11,209 nt of DNA from Erythrobacter sp. UBA2510 (lineage in GTDB: Bacteria > Pseudomonadota > Alphaproteobacteria > Sphingomonadales > Sphingomonadaceae). This document shows positions 1 to 8,042 of this stretch, piece by piece. The stretch spans positions 3,975 through 15,183 of the forward strand of contig DDNW01000046.1 of the NCBI GenBank assembly GCA_002341345.1, read 5' to 3'. A program made the translations under genes and the position numbers. Below the pieces are notes generated by a model. It searched no databases. It was given only the letters and a program-made list of their open reading frames with translations, and was not told the origin of the DNA. Position 1 is the stretch's first letter. The number at the start of each line of letters is the position of its first letter.

Positions 1-767
1 ATTGCGGACCGCTGGCCTCCCGGCCCGAATGCCATGTCGTTGCCGAACATTGCATCACCGACGAAGTGCCGTGCCGCACCATCGAGCGAATCTACGAATG
101 CCCGCTGCCTGAAGAAGCCGAAGCAGTCGACCAGTTCATCTGCGACGGCGATGTCTATTGCATCGACGGCAGCTGCGAGACGATTCAAAGGCAAGCCAAT
201 ACCGAGTTCAAGGATGCCGTCGTCGCGCTGCATTCACTGGCGCAGGCCAATCGCGAGTTCGATCCCGATACACTGACCCTGTTCAAGGGTGAGCGCGAGA
301 CCTGCCACTCGAAAGTCTTCGGGGTGATCAACTGCTGCAAGGGCAAGGGCTTCGCGCTCATCCCGGGGATCAGCCTGCTCGTGGCATTGGGCTGCGACCG
401 GGAGGAAATCCTGCTTCATGAGCGCGATGCGCAGGGCCTGTGCGCCTATGTCGGCACCTATTGCTCGGACAAGGTGCTCGGCGTCTGCGTCACCAAGAAG
501 AAAGTCTATTGCTGCTTTGAATCGAAATTGACCCGCATCATCCAGGAACAGGGCCGGGCCCAGCTGAACAAGCCCTGGGACAAGCCCAAGCGCGAGCAGT
601 GCCTGGGGTTCAGTGTCGATGAATTCTCGCGGCTCGACCTCAGCCGAATGGATTTTTCCGAAGTCTACGCCGAGTTCACCGAGGCCGCGCGGCTGCCCGA
701 CGAACTCGAAACCGCCATCCAGATCCAGCAGAAAATCGAGGACTTCTATGCCCGCTCTGGCCGATGA
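1..767 (+). CDS. traN: TraN C-terminal part (mating-pair stabilisation protein), 5' truncated by window
   Basis: This is the C-terminal end of the Cys-rich outer-membrane adhesin of F-type conjugation, which stabilises the donor-recipient mating pair. The frame (codons from base 3) is open to the window edge, so the start lies upstream. About 254 residues are visible and contain 18 cysteines, including two CC pairs (in FGVINCCKGKG and KKVYCCFESK). This is typical of the disulfide-bonded TraN C-terminal region. F-plasmid TraN is about 600 aa, so less than half is here. The stop TGA at 765-767 lies inside the next gene: traF starts at 748, a 20-bp overlap that implies translational coupling. 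The identification rests on the Cys spacing and on the traN-traF-traH-traG order. A GTG at 66 is an internal codon, not the start. Confidence 0.9.
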   Translation, partial: CGPLASRPECHVVAEHCITDEVPCRTIERIYECPLPEEAEAVDQFICDGDVYCIDGSCETIQRQANTEFKDAVVALHSLAQANREFDPDTLTLFKGERETCHSKVFGVINCCKGKGFALIPGISLLVALGCDREEILLHERDAQGLCAYVGTYCSDKVLGVCVTKKKVYCCFESKLTRIIQEQGRAQLNKPWDKPKREQCLGFSVDEFSRLDLSRMDFSEVYAEFTEAARLPDELETAIQIQQKIEDFYARSGR

Positions 768-1587
768 CTCCTGGCGCCGGCTGGCGCTCGGACTGACCCT
801 GCTTGCCGTGATCCTGACCGCATTGCCGCAGGTCGCGCGCGCCAGCGACAGACCTTTCGTCGAGACCGGCGATGCGCAGGATGCCTTCTACTGCGAAGAG
901 CGGCGCCTGGGCTACTGGTTCTACTGCAGCAAGCCCGAACCCGGGGACGACGACAAGCAGCAAGCTCAGGCGCCCGCACCCTCCGCGGTCGAGCAACTGG
1001 ACGCGGTGACGGCCGAGCTGCGCGAATTGAAAGCGCGCGCGATCATCGATCCGACGCCTGCCAACGTTACCGCCTATATCCGCTTCCAGCGCCGCCAGCT
1101 CGACCAGGCCGCGCTGTTCTCCGATGTCTGGCAGCGCGCGATCTGGCAGGATCCCGAACTCGACTACACCTTGCAGCGCCCGGTCTCGACGCTCGGCAAG
1201 CGCCAGTGGCAGGACAATCGCAAGGCCGAGCGCGAAGCCGTGATGCGAAGTCTCTCGCAGCGCTATGGCCTCTTTTATTTCTTCGCGCAGAGCTGTGCGG
1301 CCTGCGAGGTCATGAGCCCGATCGTGCGGTCGGTGACGACAACCTGGGGCATCACCGTGCGCGCGATCTCGACCGATGGCGGACCCTCGCGCCATTTCCC
1401 CAACTACACCGTCGAGACCAACCAGCGCAGCCGCATGGGGCTCGAACCCAAGGTCACCCCCGCGGTCGTGCTGTGGGACGCGGCCAAGGGCCAGGCGATC
1501 CCGATCGGTTACGGCGTGATGAGCGCCGATGAACTCCAGGACCGCATCTACCTCCTCACCACCAAGGAAGCCGGACATGACTACTAG
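748..1587 (+). CDS. traF: TraF, periplasmic thioredoxin-fold protein of the F-type T4SS
   Basis: 279 aa. The ATG at 748 is chosen because GAGGA ends 5 nt upstream and the next residues form a signal peptide (basic WRR, hydrophobic LALGLTLLAVILTAL, probable cleavage after ARA at about residue 32). An upstream in-frame ATG at 613 would run through traN and is unlikely. The mature protein has a TraF-type N-terminal region (FYCEERRLGYWFYC near residue 50), a helical middle, and a C-terminal thioredoxin-like domain with C183-A-A-C186 followed by a strand ending in the cis-Pro type motif KVTPAVVLW. TraF acts in the periplasm in pilus assembly and probably in disulfide handling for Cys-rich partners such as TraN. 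F-plasmid TraF is described as lacking the CXXC, whereas this one has it, so it may be redox-active. The gene overlaps traN by 20 bp and traH by 11 bp. Confidence 0.92.
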   Translation: MPALADDSWRRLALGLTLLAVILTALPQVARASDRPFVETGDAQDAFYCEERRLGYWFYCSKPEPGDDDKQQAQAPAPSAVEQLDAVTAELRELKARAIIDPTPANVTAYIRFQRRQLDQAALFSDVWQRAIWQDPELDYTLQRPVSTLGKRQWQDNRKAEREAVMRSLSQRYGLFYFFAQSCAACEVMSPIVRSVTTTWGITVRAISTDGGPSRHFPNYTVETNQRSRMGLEPKVTPAVVLWDAAKGQAIPIGYGVMSADELQDRIYLLTTKEAGHDY

Positions 1588-3025
1588 GCGCAAACAGATC
1601 ACCGGCCTCCTCGCCACCTTCGCCCTGCTGGGGAGCCTCCTCCCGACACCTGCTTCGGCCGATGTCGGCTCGTCGATGGATGCATTCCTCAACGATGTCG
1701 GCGGCGCCGCCAATGTCACCGGCCCGACCGCCTACCAGGGCCAGTCGGCAGGCTATTACAGCCTCGGCAATGTCTGGACGCGCTTTCCGCAGAAGACGAC
1801 CAACATCGCCAATCTGCAATTGCCGCGCGCGCGGGCCGGGTGCGGCGGGATCGACATCTTCGCAGGTTCCTTCTCGTTCATCAATGCCAGCGAGATCGTC
1901 GCGCTTATGAAAGCCGTCGCCAACAACGCGGTCGGGTTCGCCTTCAGCCTAGCGATCGACACCGTCTGCCCGGAATGTTCCAAGATCATGCAGGAGTTTT
2001 CGCAAAAAGCGCAGCTCATGAACAATCTTTCGATCAATTCCTGCGAAATGGCGCAGGGACTGGTCGGCGGCATCTGGCCCAAGGGCGATCTGGCCGACAA
2101 GGCGATCTGCGAAGCGATCGGCAATTCCGAAGGAATTTTTACCGACTATGCCGCCGCCAAGCATGGCTGCGGCACCAAGGGCGAGCGTTCGAGCACCACC
2201 GCGCAAGGCGCGGGCAAATTCGACGACGTTAATCCCGGAGTGGCGCGCAATTACACCTGGACGATCCTCAAGAAATCCGCCTTCTTCAATCAGGGCGGCA
2301 CGTTCGATGAAGAACTTGCCGAATACACCATGACCCTGATCGGCACGATCATCTACATCCCTCCCAAGGACGACGATCCCGGCAAGTTCATTCCGATCGC
2401 CGGCGAAGCCTCCTCGACGCTGGTCACTTCGCTGCTCGATGGCACGGTCAGTGACAATGTCCTCATTTACGATTGCGACGAGCCCGACCAGTGCCTCGAT
2501 CCGGGTTTCCAGCCGCTGAGCCTGTCGGCCTCAAAGGCGCTGCGGCCGCGCGTCGCCGCGCTGATCGACGGCATGGTCCAGGCGATCCACGACGATACGC
2601 CGATCACCAACGAGCTAAAGGAACTGCTCCAGGTCTCGTCGATCCCGCTTTACAAGATCCTCACCGTCCAGGCTGCTTACGGGCGCGGCATGCCAACCGA
2701 CGATCGCGAAACGCTCGCCGAGATCGCCTCGGTCGACCTGCTCTTCGCGCTGCTCGACCGCATCGTTGGCGAAGCCACGCGCTCGATGTCGAGCTTCATC
2801 GGCGCCGATGAAGCCAAGATCGGCATGTGGCAGGGCCAGGTCGCGACCGTGCGCCGCGCGCTCGCCGACCGCCAGTCGAACACGCATCTCAAGGTCGGCG
2901 CGATCATGCAGATCATCGAGAAAACCGCATTCATCGAAAACGTGCTCGCCGCCTCGATGTCGCCTTCGATGGCCGCCTCGCTCGACTGGTCGCGCGGCGT
3001 TCGCACGCGCGCCCTCACCCACTGA
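1577..3025 (+). CDS. traH: TraH, conjugative pilus assembly protein
   Basis: 482 aa, close to F-plasmid TraH (about 458 aa). The ATG at 1577 is preceded by AAGGAAG (1564-1570) with 6 nt spacing. It opens a signal peptide (MTTRRKQ, then GLLATFALLGSLL, probable cleavage after PASA at about residue 28). The longer in-frame start at 1529 would overlap traF further and lose the signal peptide. Family-typical segments include the N-terminal MDAFLNDVGGAANVTGPTAY, then QSAGYYSLGNVWTRFP, the Cys/Gly region GCGGIDIFAGSFSFINASE, and CPECSKIMQEF. TraH is a periplasmic protein needed for F-pilus extension and retraction, and works with TraF and others in the outer-membrane part of the apparatus. Its start overlaps the traF stop by 11 bp. 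The traG start lies 16 bp beyond its own stop. Confidence 0.93.
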   Translation: MTTRRKQITGLLATFALLGSLLPTPASADVGSSMDAFLNDVGGAANVTGPTAYQGQSAGYYSLGNVWTRFPQKTTNIANLQLPRARAGCGGIDIFAGSFSFINASEIVALMKAVANNAVGFAFSLAIDTVCPECSKIMQEFSQKAQLMNNLSINSCEMAQGLVGGIWPKGDLADKAICEAIGNSEGIFTDYAAAKHGCGTKGERSSTTAQGAGKFDDVNPGVARNYTWTILKKSAFFNQGGTFDEELAEYTMTLIGTIIYIPPKDDDPGKFIPIAGEASSTLVTSLLDGTVSDNVLIYDCDEPDQCLDPGFQPLSLSASKALRPRVAALIDGMVQAIHDDTPITNELKELLQVSSIPLYKILTVQAAYGRGMPTDDRETLAEIASVDLLFALLDRIVGEATRSMSSFIGADEAKIGMWQGQVATVRRALADRQSNTHLKVGAIMQIIEKTAFIENVLAASMSPSMAASLDWSRGVRTRALTH

Positions 3026-3041
3026 CAAGGACAATCGAGCG

Positions 3042-5747
3042 ATGGTCGAGATCTTCACGATTGGCGGCGGCGACTACCTCGTTAGCACCTTCCAGGCGGT
3101 CGCGGCATGGACCGGAAATGGCGGTTACAAGAGCCTGATCCAGGTCGTGCTCGTCATGGGGCTCGGGCTTTCTGCAGTGACCCTGGCGTTCAACCAGGAC
3201 TGGCGCGCGTGGATCAACTGGTTCCTGGGCGCAACGCTGATCTATTCATGCCTGATGGTGCCCCGCCTCGACGTGCAGGTCACCGACCGCCTCAATCCGA
3301 GCCTCGCGCCAGCCACGGTCGCCAATGTTCCGCTGGGTCTTGCGCTGATGGCGAGCTTTACCAGCCAGGTCGGCGACTATCTGACCGGTTCGGCCGAAGT
3401 CGTGTTCGGCCTGCCCGGCGATCTCAATTACTCGACCAACGGCATGATCTACGGCGCGCGGCTCTACGATGCGACGCGTTCGTTGCGGATTTCCGATCCG
3501 GAATTTGCCGCCAATCTCGACGAGCATTTCAAGCAATGCGTGTTCTACGACGTTCTGCTCGGGCGCTATTCGATGAAGCAGCTGGCCGAGACCAGCGACA
3601 TCTGGGCGACCATCGCACCGGGCAGCCCGGCGCGCGCACAGCGCTTCCTCACCCGCGATACCACTAGCGGCGCGGTAACCTCGGACATCGTCACCTGCCG
3701 CGAGGCCTATACAGCGCTCTCCGCGCAGTGGACCGGGCTGATCGATGCCATGGGCACGGTGTTTGGCCGCCAACTCTATCCCAACCAGACCGCAGCGCTG
3801 GCCAAGGCCAAGCTCTTCGCCGACCTTCCGATTGCATACCAGTATCTTGCCGGGGTTTCTTCGAACGCGACCGACATCTTCCAGCAGACGCTGACAATCA
3901 ATGCGATGGAAGCGGCGATGCATTCGATGTCGGGCGCATCGGGTGTGGGCAGTGTCGATGTCTATGCCCAGACCCGCGCCGATATCCAGACCGAGCGCAC
4001 CTATTCCTCGATCGCCAGCAACGCCATGAAATGGGTGCCGCTGTTAAACGTTGTGCTAACGGTGCTGTTCTACGCGCTCTTCCCGGTGATTTTCCCACTC
4101 TTCCTCATGCCGAAGTCGGGGCCAGTTGCCTTGAAGGGCTACATCACCGGATTCTTCTACTTGGCCGCATGGGGGCCGCTTTTCGTGATCCTCCACATGA
4201 TGCTGATGAGCAAGGGTTCAGCCGACATGAGCGCGGTCGCAGGCTCCAATGGGCTCACGCTGGCCAGTTTTACGGGGATGGCCGATGTGAACTCCGATAT
4301 CGGCATCCTGGCCGGCTATCTCATCGCCTCGGTGCCGTTCCTGGCCGGCGGCGTAGCGCGCGGTGCGCTCGCGATCTCGCATCATGCGACCAGCTACCTC
4401 AATCCCAGTCAGAACGCGGCCGAGGAAGCCGCACGCGAGGCCAGCACCGGCAATGTCGCGCTCGGCAACACCAGCTTCGAGAACTCCAACGTGCTCACCC
4501 GGCAGTTTGCGCAAGGGACGGTTGCACCTTCGTTTGCCTACGGGGCAGCACAGACCCGTACGGTAAGTGGCACTGGCGCGGTCACCACCAGCTATCCCGA
4601 AGCCGGATACGATCAGCTGCCCAATTCCAGCTATCCGTTCACGCCCACGGTCGGCCAGGAAGTCTCGACACGGCTTGCAACCCTGGCAAGCGAGGCGCGC
4701 TCCAACAGCGAGAGCTTTGCCAACATCGCCGCCCAATCGACCAGCAATGCGCTGACCCGGTTCCGTGAGATCAGGAACCAGTACAGCGAAGGCAGCGCGT
4801 TCGAGAGCACAACCGGCATATCCAGTTCCGACAGCATCCAGACCGCGCTCAACGAGGTCGATCAGGCTTCGATCGGCCTGCAACGCCAGTTCGGTCTCTC
4901 GCGCCGCGCCGCAGACGATATCACCACGGCCTGGTTTATCGGCGGCGAAGCCGGCGCCGATGCCGGCGTCAAAACCGGCGTTGCCAGCGCCAAGGTCGGG
5001 ATCAAGGGCGGCGGTTCGAAGACCTGGACCGACAGCGATATCGGGATTGCGTCAGAAGACCGCTCGCGCATCATCGGCAGCCTGAGGCACACCTCGGACA
5101 ACCGCAACTGGGCCTCGGCGCGCGAAGGGTTTATTCGTTCGGTCAGCACTTCTTCGAACACGCAGATTGCCTCCTCGGCAAGCGGCATGAGCGGTTCGCT
5201 TACCGAAGCGCAGAGTTACACGCTCGAAGCAAGGCGGGCCGAGGAAATCGCGAACCGGCTCGAACAGCAGGCCTCGATCTTCGACAGCAACAGTGCTTCG
5301 GGAACGCTCAACCTCTCGCAAGCCTATCGCGAGTGGGGCATGCGCGAGATCGATCGCAACCGGGATTACTACGGCATCTCCCGGTTCGACTACATCGAGT
5401 TTCAGCTCAGCCCCGAAGGCCGCGCGCTGCAGGCAAGGTTCATCGATTCATACGCTGATGAGCTCCGCGACGACATCGAAGGCAGGCTGGTCCTGGCACC
5501 CGGACGAGCAGTGTCCCGGCTGTCGGTCGGCAGTCAAAGATCGGTTCGCGCGGGAGCGCAGATCGGTGGCGGCGGTGGTGGGGCAATTCCTGACGCGCCC
5601 GATATCCAGCCGATCCAGGACGAGGTATCGCGCGCGCAGCTTCGCGGAAGCCAGGCAGTCGACAAGGCGCGAGGCAGGCTCGATCGCACGACGCGCGGCG
5701 CCCGGGGCGCAAGCGAGGAAAGAGCCGATGATGTGAAGGAGTGGTGA
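3042..5747 (+). CDS. traG: TraG, inner-membrane protein for pilus assembly and mating-pair stabilisation
   Basis: 901 aa, similar to F TraG (938 aa). The ATG at 3042 follows a GAGCG and a weaker AAGG, and gives the expected start MVEIFTIGGGDYLVSTFQAV. The upstream open frame (from 2766) is inside traH and is discarded. The N-terminal half is membranous: hydrophobic segments near residues 31-50 and 57-70, 98-115, two strong ones at about 334-385 (NVVLTVLFYALFPVIFPLFL and the segment through WGPLFVILHMML) and one near 420-440 (ILAGYLIASVPFLAGG). The C-terminal half (about 450-901) is Ser/Asn/Ala-rich, hydrophilic and helical, with a six-Gly run (about 844-849) near the end. In F the N-terminal domain acts in pilus assembly, and the periplasmic C-terminal domain acts in mating-pair stabilisation and is the target of entry exclusion. 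It is the last transfer gene here; the next gene is convergent, 9 bp away. Confidence 0.93.
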   Translation: MVEIFTIGGGDYLVSTFQAVAAWTGNGGYKSLIQVVLVMGLGLSAVTLAFNQDWRAWINWFLGATLIYSCLMVPRLDVQVTDRLNPSLAPATVANVPLGLALMASFTSQVGDYLTGSAEVVFGLPGDLNYSTNGMIYGARLYDATRSLRISDPEFAANLDEHFKQCVFYDVLLGRYSMKQLAETSDIWATIAPGSPARAQRFLTRDTTSGAVTSDIVTCREAYTALSAQWTGLIDAMGTVFGRQLYPNQTAALAKAKLFADLPIAYQYLAGVSSNATDIFQQTLTINAMEAAMHSMSGASGVGSVDVYAQTRADIQTERTYSSIASNAMKWVPLLNVVLTVLFYALFPVIFPLFLMPKSGPVALKGYITGFFYLAAWGPLFVILHMMLMSKGSADMSAVAGSNGLTLASFTGMADVNSDIGILAGYLIASVPFLAGGVARGALAISHHATSYLNPSQNAAEEAAREASTGNVALGNTSFENSNVLTRQFAQGTVAPSFAYGAAQTRTVSGTGAVTTSYPEAGYDQLPNSSYPFTPTVGQEVSTRLATLASEARSNSESFANIAAQSTSNALTRFREIRNQYSEGSAFESTTGISSSDSIQTALNEVDQASIGLQRQFGLSRRAADDITTAWFIGGEAGADAGVKTGVASAKVGIKGGGSKTWTDSDIGIASEDRSRIIGSLRHTSDNRNWASAREGFIRSVSTSSNTQIASSASGMSGSLTEAQSYTLEARRAEEIANRLEQQASIFDSNSASGTLNLSQAYREWGMREIDRNRDYYGISRFDYIEFQLSPEGRALQARFIDSYADELRDDIEGRLVLAPGRAVSRLSVGSQRSVRAGAQIGGGGGGAIPDAPDIQPIQDEVSRAQLRGSQAVDKARGRLDRTTRGARGASEERADDVKEW

Positions 5748-5756
5748 TCCGACCGC

Positions 5757-5987
5757 TCAGAAGAAGCCCAGCGATGTTCCGGCGAGGAATGCAAAACCGG
5801 CAGCGATTACGACCAGGACGCCGATGTTGAGCCTGCGGCTCCACGGATCCGCCCAGGACTTGCGCAGCCGATACTCCACAAGGCGGTTCTCGCGGATCGC
5901 CCGGTCGATTTCCGAAAAGCCTTGCCAGCGTTGTGGCGGGATCTCAGTCGCGTTCTTGGTGTCGAAGTCGTTCATCAGGGCGTTCAT
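5757..5987 (-). CDS. Small single-pass membrane protein, unknown function
   Basis: 76 aa, starting MNALMNDFDTKN. I chose the ATG at 5987 because GGAGAA (5994-5999) lies 6 nt upstream. A longer in-frame ATG at 6077 would give 106 aa but has no good ribosome site. The first about 50 residues are hydrophilic and charged (FSEIDRAIRENRLVEYRLRK, WADPWSRR). The last about 23 residues are one transmembrane helix (NIGVLVVIAAGFAFLAGTSLGFF) reaching the C terminus. Positive residues just before the helix suggest a cytoplasmic N terminus, that is, a tail-anchored or single-pass inner-membrane protein. It converges on traG with only 9 bp between the two stop codons. I do not recognise a family. The position next to traG makes entry exclusion a possible role, but F-type exclusion genes normally lie on the traG strand, so this is only a guess. 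Confidence 0.6.
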   Translation of the reverse strand: MNALMNDFDTKNATEIPPQRWQGFSEIDRAIRENRLVEYRLRKSWADPWSRRLNIGVLVVIAAGFAFLAGTSLGFF

Positions 5988-6115
5988 CGTCGCTTCTCCA
6001 GCAGAACATAGTAGAAACACAATGGCGTTGCTAGGTATTTTCAAATCGCGCAGACATGGGGTTAACTTAAGGCGCAAACCTCCACTCTTGAATCCCTAGA
6101 ATTCTTCGCAAGATA
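5988..6115. other. 128-bp intergenic region between the small membrane protein and hipA
   Basis: This stretch should hold the end of the hipA transcript and the promoter of the small membrane protein (both - strand). I see a ribosome-binding site at 5994-5999. No convincing -35/-10 pair and no strong GC hairpin with a T-run stand out. Base composition is lower in GC than the tra genes to the left. It may contain the left boundary of the cargo, but no repeat marks it. Confidence 0.4.
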
Positions 6116-7330
6116 CTAAATTGCCAACGTTTTTCTATGAGCTTCGATGGCGTCTGCAACTTTGCCCGTGAATGGGAAATCCTGTCTTGCCCCAGCCCAG
6201 AGATCGTCAAAACGCTCAATGGTTTCCTTTGCCGTCTCGACGACTAGCTTCGTTGGCACACGCGCACTGTCAGCGAGCGCAGCAAGCTCGTCACAGGTGA
6301 AACTTTGCCATTCCCGCGAGCTCAGGAATTTGAGTGCTGATTGATCCTCGGGGATATACGGCACGGTTGAGAGCAAATCATAAGCTGGCGAGAGGATTGG
6401 CTGACGCCGATCAGGATAGATCAACGACCAGTTCTTGAGGTGCATATCGCCATTGCCAATGAGCACGCTGTAAGTGAGGCGGCGTATAAATTCGACGATG
6501 CTGTCATCATCGGTTTCGATCGCGAGCACATTGAGGATGCTGCGATAGCTTGCATTATCGTATTTATCATCGGGATAGACACGATAGACCTGGGCGAAGT
6601 CCTCGATATGGACAGCGCCAGCTTCGGTCCGGTCGAAACGTCGAATGGCAAAGGCCGTGTCACCGTATTGATCGAGCCCCTCGGGCAGACCTTCAATCGT
6701 ATCGATCCCGATCAGTTCGACATCGGGTACGTCAATACCCAGACGGGCGGCCAAACTCATCGACGCAAATTCATTTTCTGGAACATGTTCATGTCGCGCT
6801 GACGGGAGCTTTATAATCCAATCGCCCCCTGTTCCGCTTGCGGGAATGGTCAGCCCTGCGTTCTTGCCCTGATTCTTGAGCGCCGAGAATTTCAGCTAGA
6901 CGCCTGCCAGCGAGAAACGGAGCACGCGCTTGGCCGCATCCGCCAGCGTCTGGTCTTCGGCTTGTTCATCTGCGAGCGGCGTTCCAGTGACGGGAACGGC
7001 ACGGAGTGCACCCGGAAGATCATCGCCAAGCTGCGCCAATAGTTGAAATTCGCGGATGGATTTCACACCGGCGCGCCGCGCGAGATAATCGCGCAAGACA
7101 CCTTCCGGTAGCAAATTAGAGAAAAATGGCTCCAGTCTGGTCTGGTATGCGCGGGGTTCGTTGATGATCGCCCCATACTCGTCCTTGTAGGCGAGCGAGA
7201 GCGTCGGACGATGGTCATCATGAAGATAATCATCATCGAAGGTGAAGATGCTCCTATCACCATCAAGGCGGGCAATGCGCCCGATTCGATGATCATGAAG
7301 AAGTATGTCCAGGGCAACGATCTCGCTCAT
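6116..7330 (-). pseudogene. hipA: HipA-family Ser/Thr kinase toxin, split by one in-frame amber codon
   Basis: The frame from ATG 7330 to the stop at 6116-6118 spans 405 codons with a single internal stop, TAG, at codon 145 (6896-6898); there is no frameshift. Reading through gives a complete HipA: N-terminal subdomain 1 (MSEIVALDILLHDHRIGRIA to the FFSNLLPEG and LPGAL motifs), then RFSLAGV-stop-LKFSAL, matching E. coli AGAQEKTAL with the Gln codon CAG changed to TAG. Beyond it lie the ATP-binding Lys in DWIIKLPS (K174), the catalytic loop GNGDMHLKN (D295, N300) and the metal site SPAYDLLS (D318). HipA phosphorylates a translation target (glutamyl-tRNA synthetase in E. coli) and causes growth arrest. 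The first fragment (144 aa) has no kinase core. An ATG at 6760 could restart a 214-aa C-terminal piece, but it would lack K174. The start overlaps the hipB stop (ATGA). It is probably a recent null allele, unless amber suppression occurs. Confidence 0.92.
6896..6898 (-). other. Premature amber codon in hipA (CAG to TAG)
   Basis: The + strand reads CTA at 6896-6898, which is TAG on the coding strand. A single C-to-T transition (G to A at 6898 on the + strand) explains it. The codon sits between SLAGV and LKFSAL, where HipA proteins have Gln (E. coli AGAQEK). The downstream frame continues without other stops for 259 codons and ends at its own TAG. Confidence 0.93.
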
Positions 7331-7935
7331 TCATTGTCCTCCAGGCGGTAGGCAGGACGCTGCGCAGGCTGCTGGAGCCTTGGCCTGTGAACCTGAGTAT
7401 TGCGCCATTTCTGGAGGGCATCGGTTGCGGTGCTGAGCTGCTTTTTCAGCTTTGCGACATCATCGTGTGTCTCAAGAATCTTGGCGAGCTTGCGCGATGG
7501 TCTAAGCGCTTCATCGAGCGCCTTCAAAGACTGAGATTCGATCGGAAGCGCCTGAATATTCTTTAGAGCGAGGCGGTAATCTTCGATGCCCTGTAGGGCC
7601 GGGAAATCAGTCTGAATTCTGTCAGCGAGAGTCACTTGCCGCTGAAGCTTTGAAATCGCACGACTTACATCTGCCGTGGTTCGGTTGGCGTTGGCCGCCT
7701 TCACGCTTCCTTCGATCGCGGGAAGCGCCTCGCGCGGCACGAGCTTCACTTCAAGGTCGAGCGCGCGCGCAAGCTCTATCAGGCTCGAAATCTGAATGTC
7801 GACTGTGCCGTTTTCGATCTTTGAGATATGACTTTGAGGCAGACCGACACGGCTGCCCAGCTCTCCCTGGGTCAGTCCTTTGTCCTGTCTTGCCCGCCTT
7901 ATGCTGGCGGCAGCTTCCTCAAGTCCGGTAATCAA
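7327..7935 (-). CDS. hipB: HipB-like XRE antitoxin/repressor with long C-terminal extension
   Basis: 202 aa. The start is a TTG at 7935, chosen because AGGAG (7943-7947) lies exactly 7 nt upstream; no in-frame ATG fits. Residues about 8-66 are an XRE/HTH_3 domain: IRRARQDKGLTQGELGSRVG, recognition helix LPQSHISKIENG, then the SSLIELARALDLEVKLVPRE typical of HipB. HipB neutralises HipA and represses its own operon. E. coli HipB is 88 aa; here about 120 extra residues follow, mostly charged and helical (ISKLQRQVTLADR to AKLKKQLSTATDALQKW), possibly a coiled coil, then a basic Gln/Pro-rich tail. It overlaps hipA by ATGA. Four palindromes upstream are probable operators; one covers the ribosome site and one the -10 box. 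The gene is intact although its toxin partner is interrupted. Confidence 0.88.
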   Translation of the reverse strand: MITGLEEAAASIRRARQDKGLTQGELGSRVGLPQSHISKIENGTVDIQISSLIELARALDLEVKLVPREALPAIEGSVKAANANRTTADVSRAISKLQRQVTLADRIQTDFPALQGIEDYRLALKNIQALPIESQSLKALDEALRPSRKLAKILETHDDVAKLKKQLSTATDALQKWRNTQVHRPRLQQPAQRPAYRLEDNE

Positions 7936-7937
7936 TG

Positions 7938-7953
7938 ATATGCTCCTACATAT
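7938..7953. promoter_or_regulatory. Putative HipB operator O1
   Basis: ATATG-N6-CATAT, perfect in both arms. It covers the hipB ribosome-binding site (AGGAG, 7943-7947), so occupancy would lie at or just past the transcript start. It is the nearest of four copies to the gene. Confidence 0.75.
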
Positions 7954-7964
7954 ATCGTAACTAG

Positions 7965-7970
7965 ATTATA
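7965..7970 (-). promoter_or_regulatory. hipB -10 box
   Basis: A perfect TATAAT on the - strand, about 30 bp before the TTG start. No good -35 hexamer is seen at 16-18 bp, so the promoter may be weak or need another factor. It overlaps operator O2, as expected for autorepression. Confidence 0.5.
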
Positions 7971-7983
7971 TGTCTTAGCATAT
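7968..7983. promoter_or_regulatory. Putative HipB operator O2
   Basis: ATATG-tcttag-CATAT, perfect arms, centred 30 bp from O1. It overlaps the -10 box, so binding would block RNA polymerase. Confidence 0.75.
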
Positions 7984-8012
7984 CACGATTTTCCTCCATT
8001 TTGCAAATGGAA

Positions 8013-8028
8013 ATATGTTAACGCATAT
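8013..8028. promoter_or_regulatory. Putative HipB operator O3
   Basis: ATATG-ttaacg-CATAT, perfect arms, centred 45 bp from O2. It lies upstream of the hipB promoter, so it may serve cooperative binding or looping with O1/O2. Confidence 0.7.
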
Positions 8029-8042
8029 ATATCTGCTAGAAT

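Noticed and set aside
676..1719. 347-codon open frame on the - strand
   Set aside because: Antisense to traN/traF/traH in GC-rich DNA; Arg/Gly/Ala-rich without motifs.
2766..3041. Upstream extension of traG
   Set aside because: Lies in traH coding sequence; the extra 92 residues are Arg/Ser-rich and unlike TraG.
5740..5760. Bidirectional terminator between traG and the convergent gene
   Set aside because: Only 9 bp separate the stops and no stem of useful length is seen.
6760..6896. Frameshift as the cause of the hipA break
   Set aside because: Translating across the gap keeps the same frame and gives a normal HipA sequence; only one stop codon is present.
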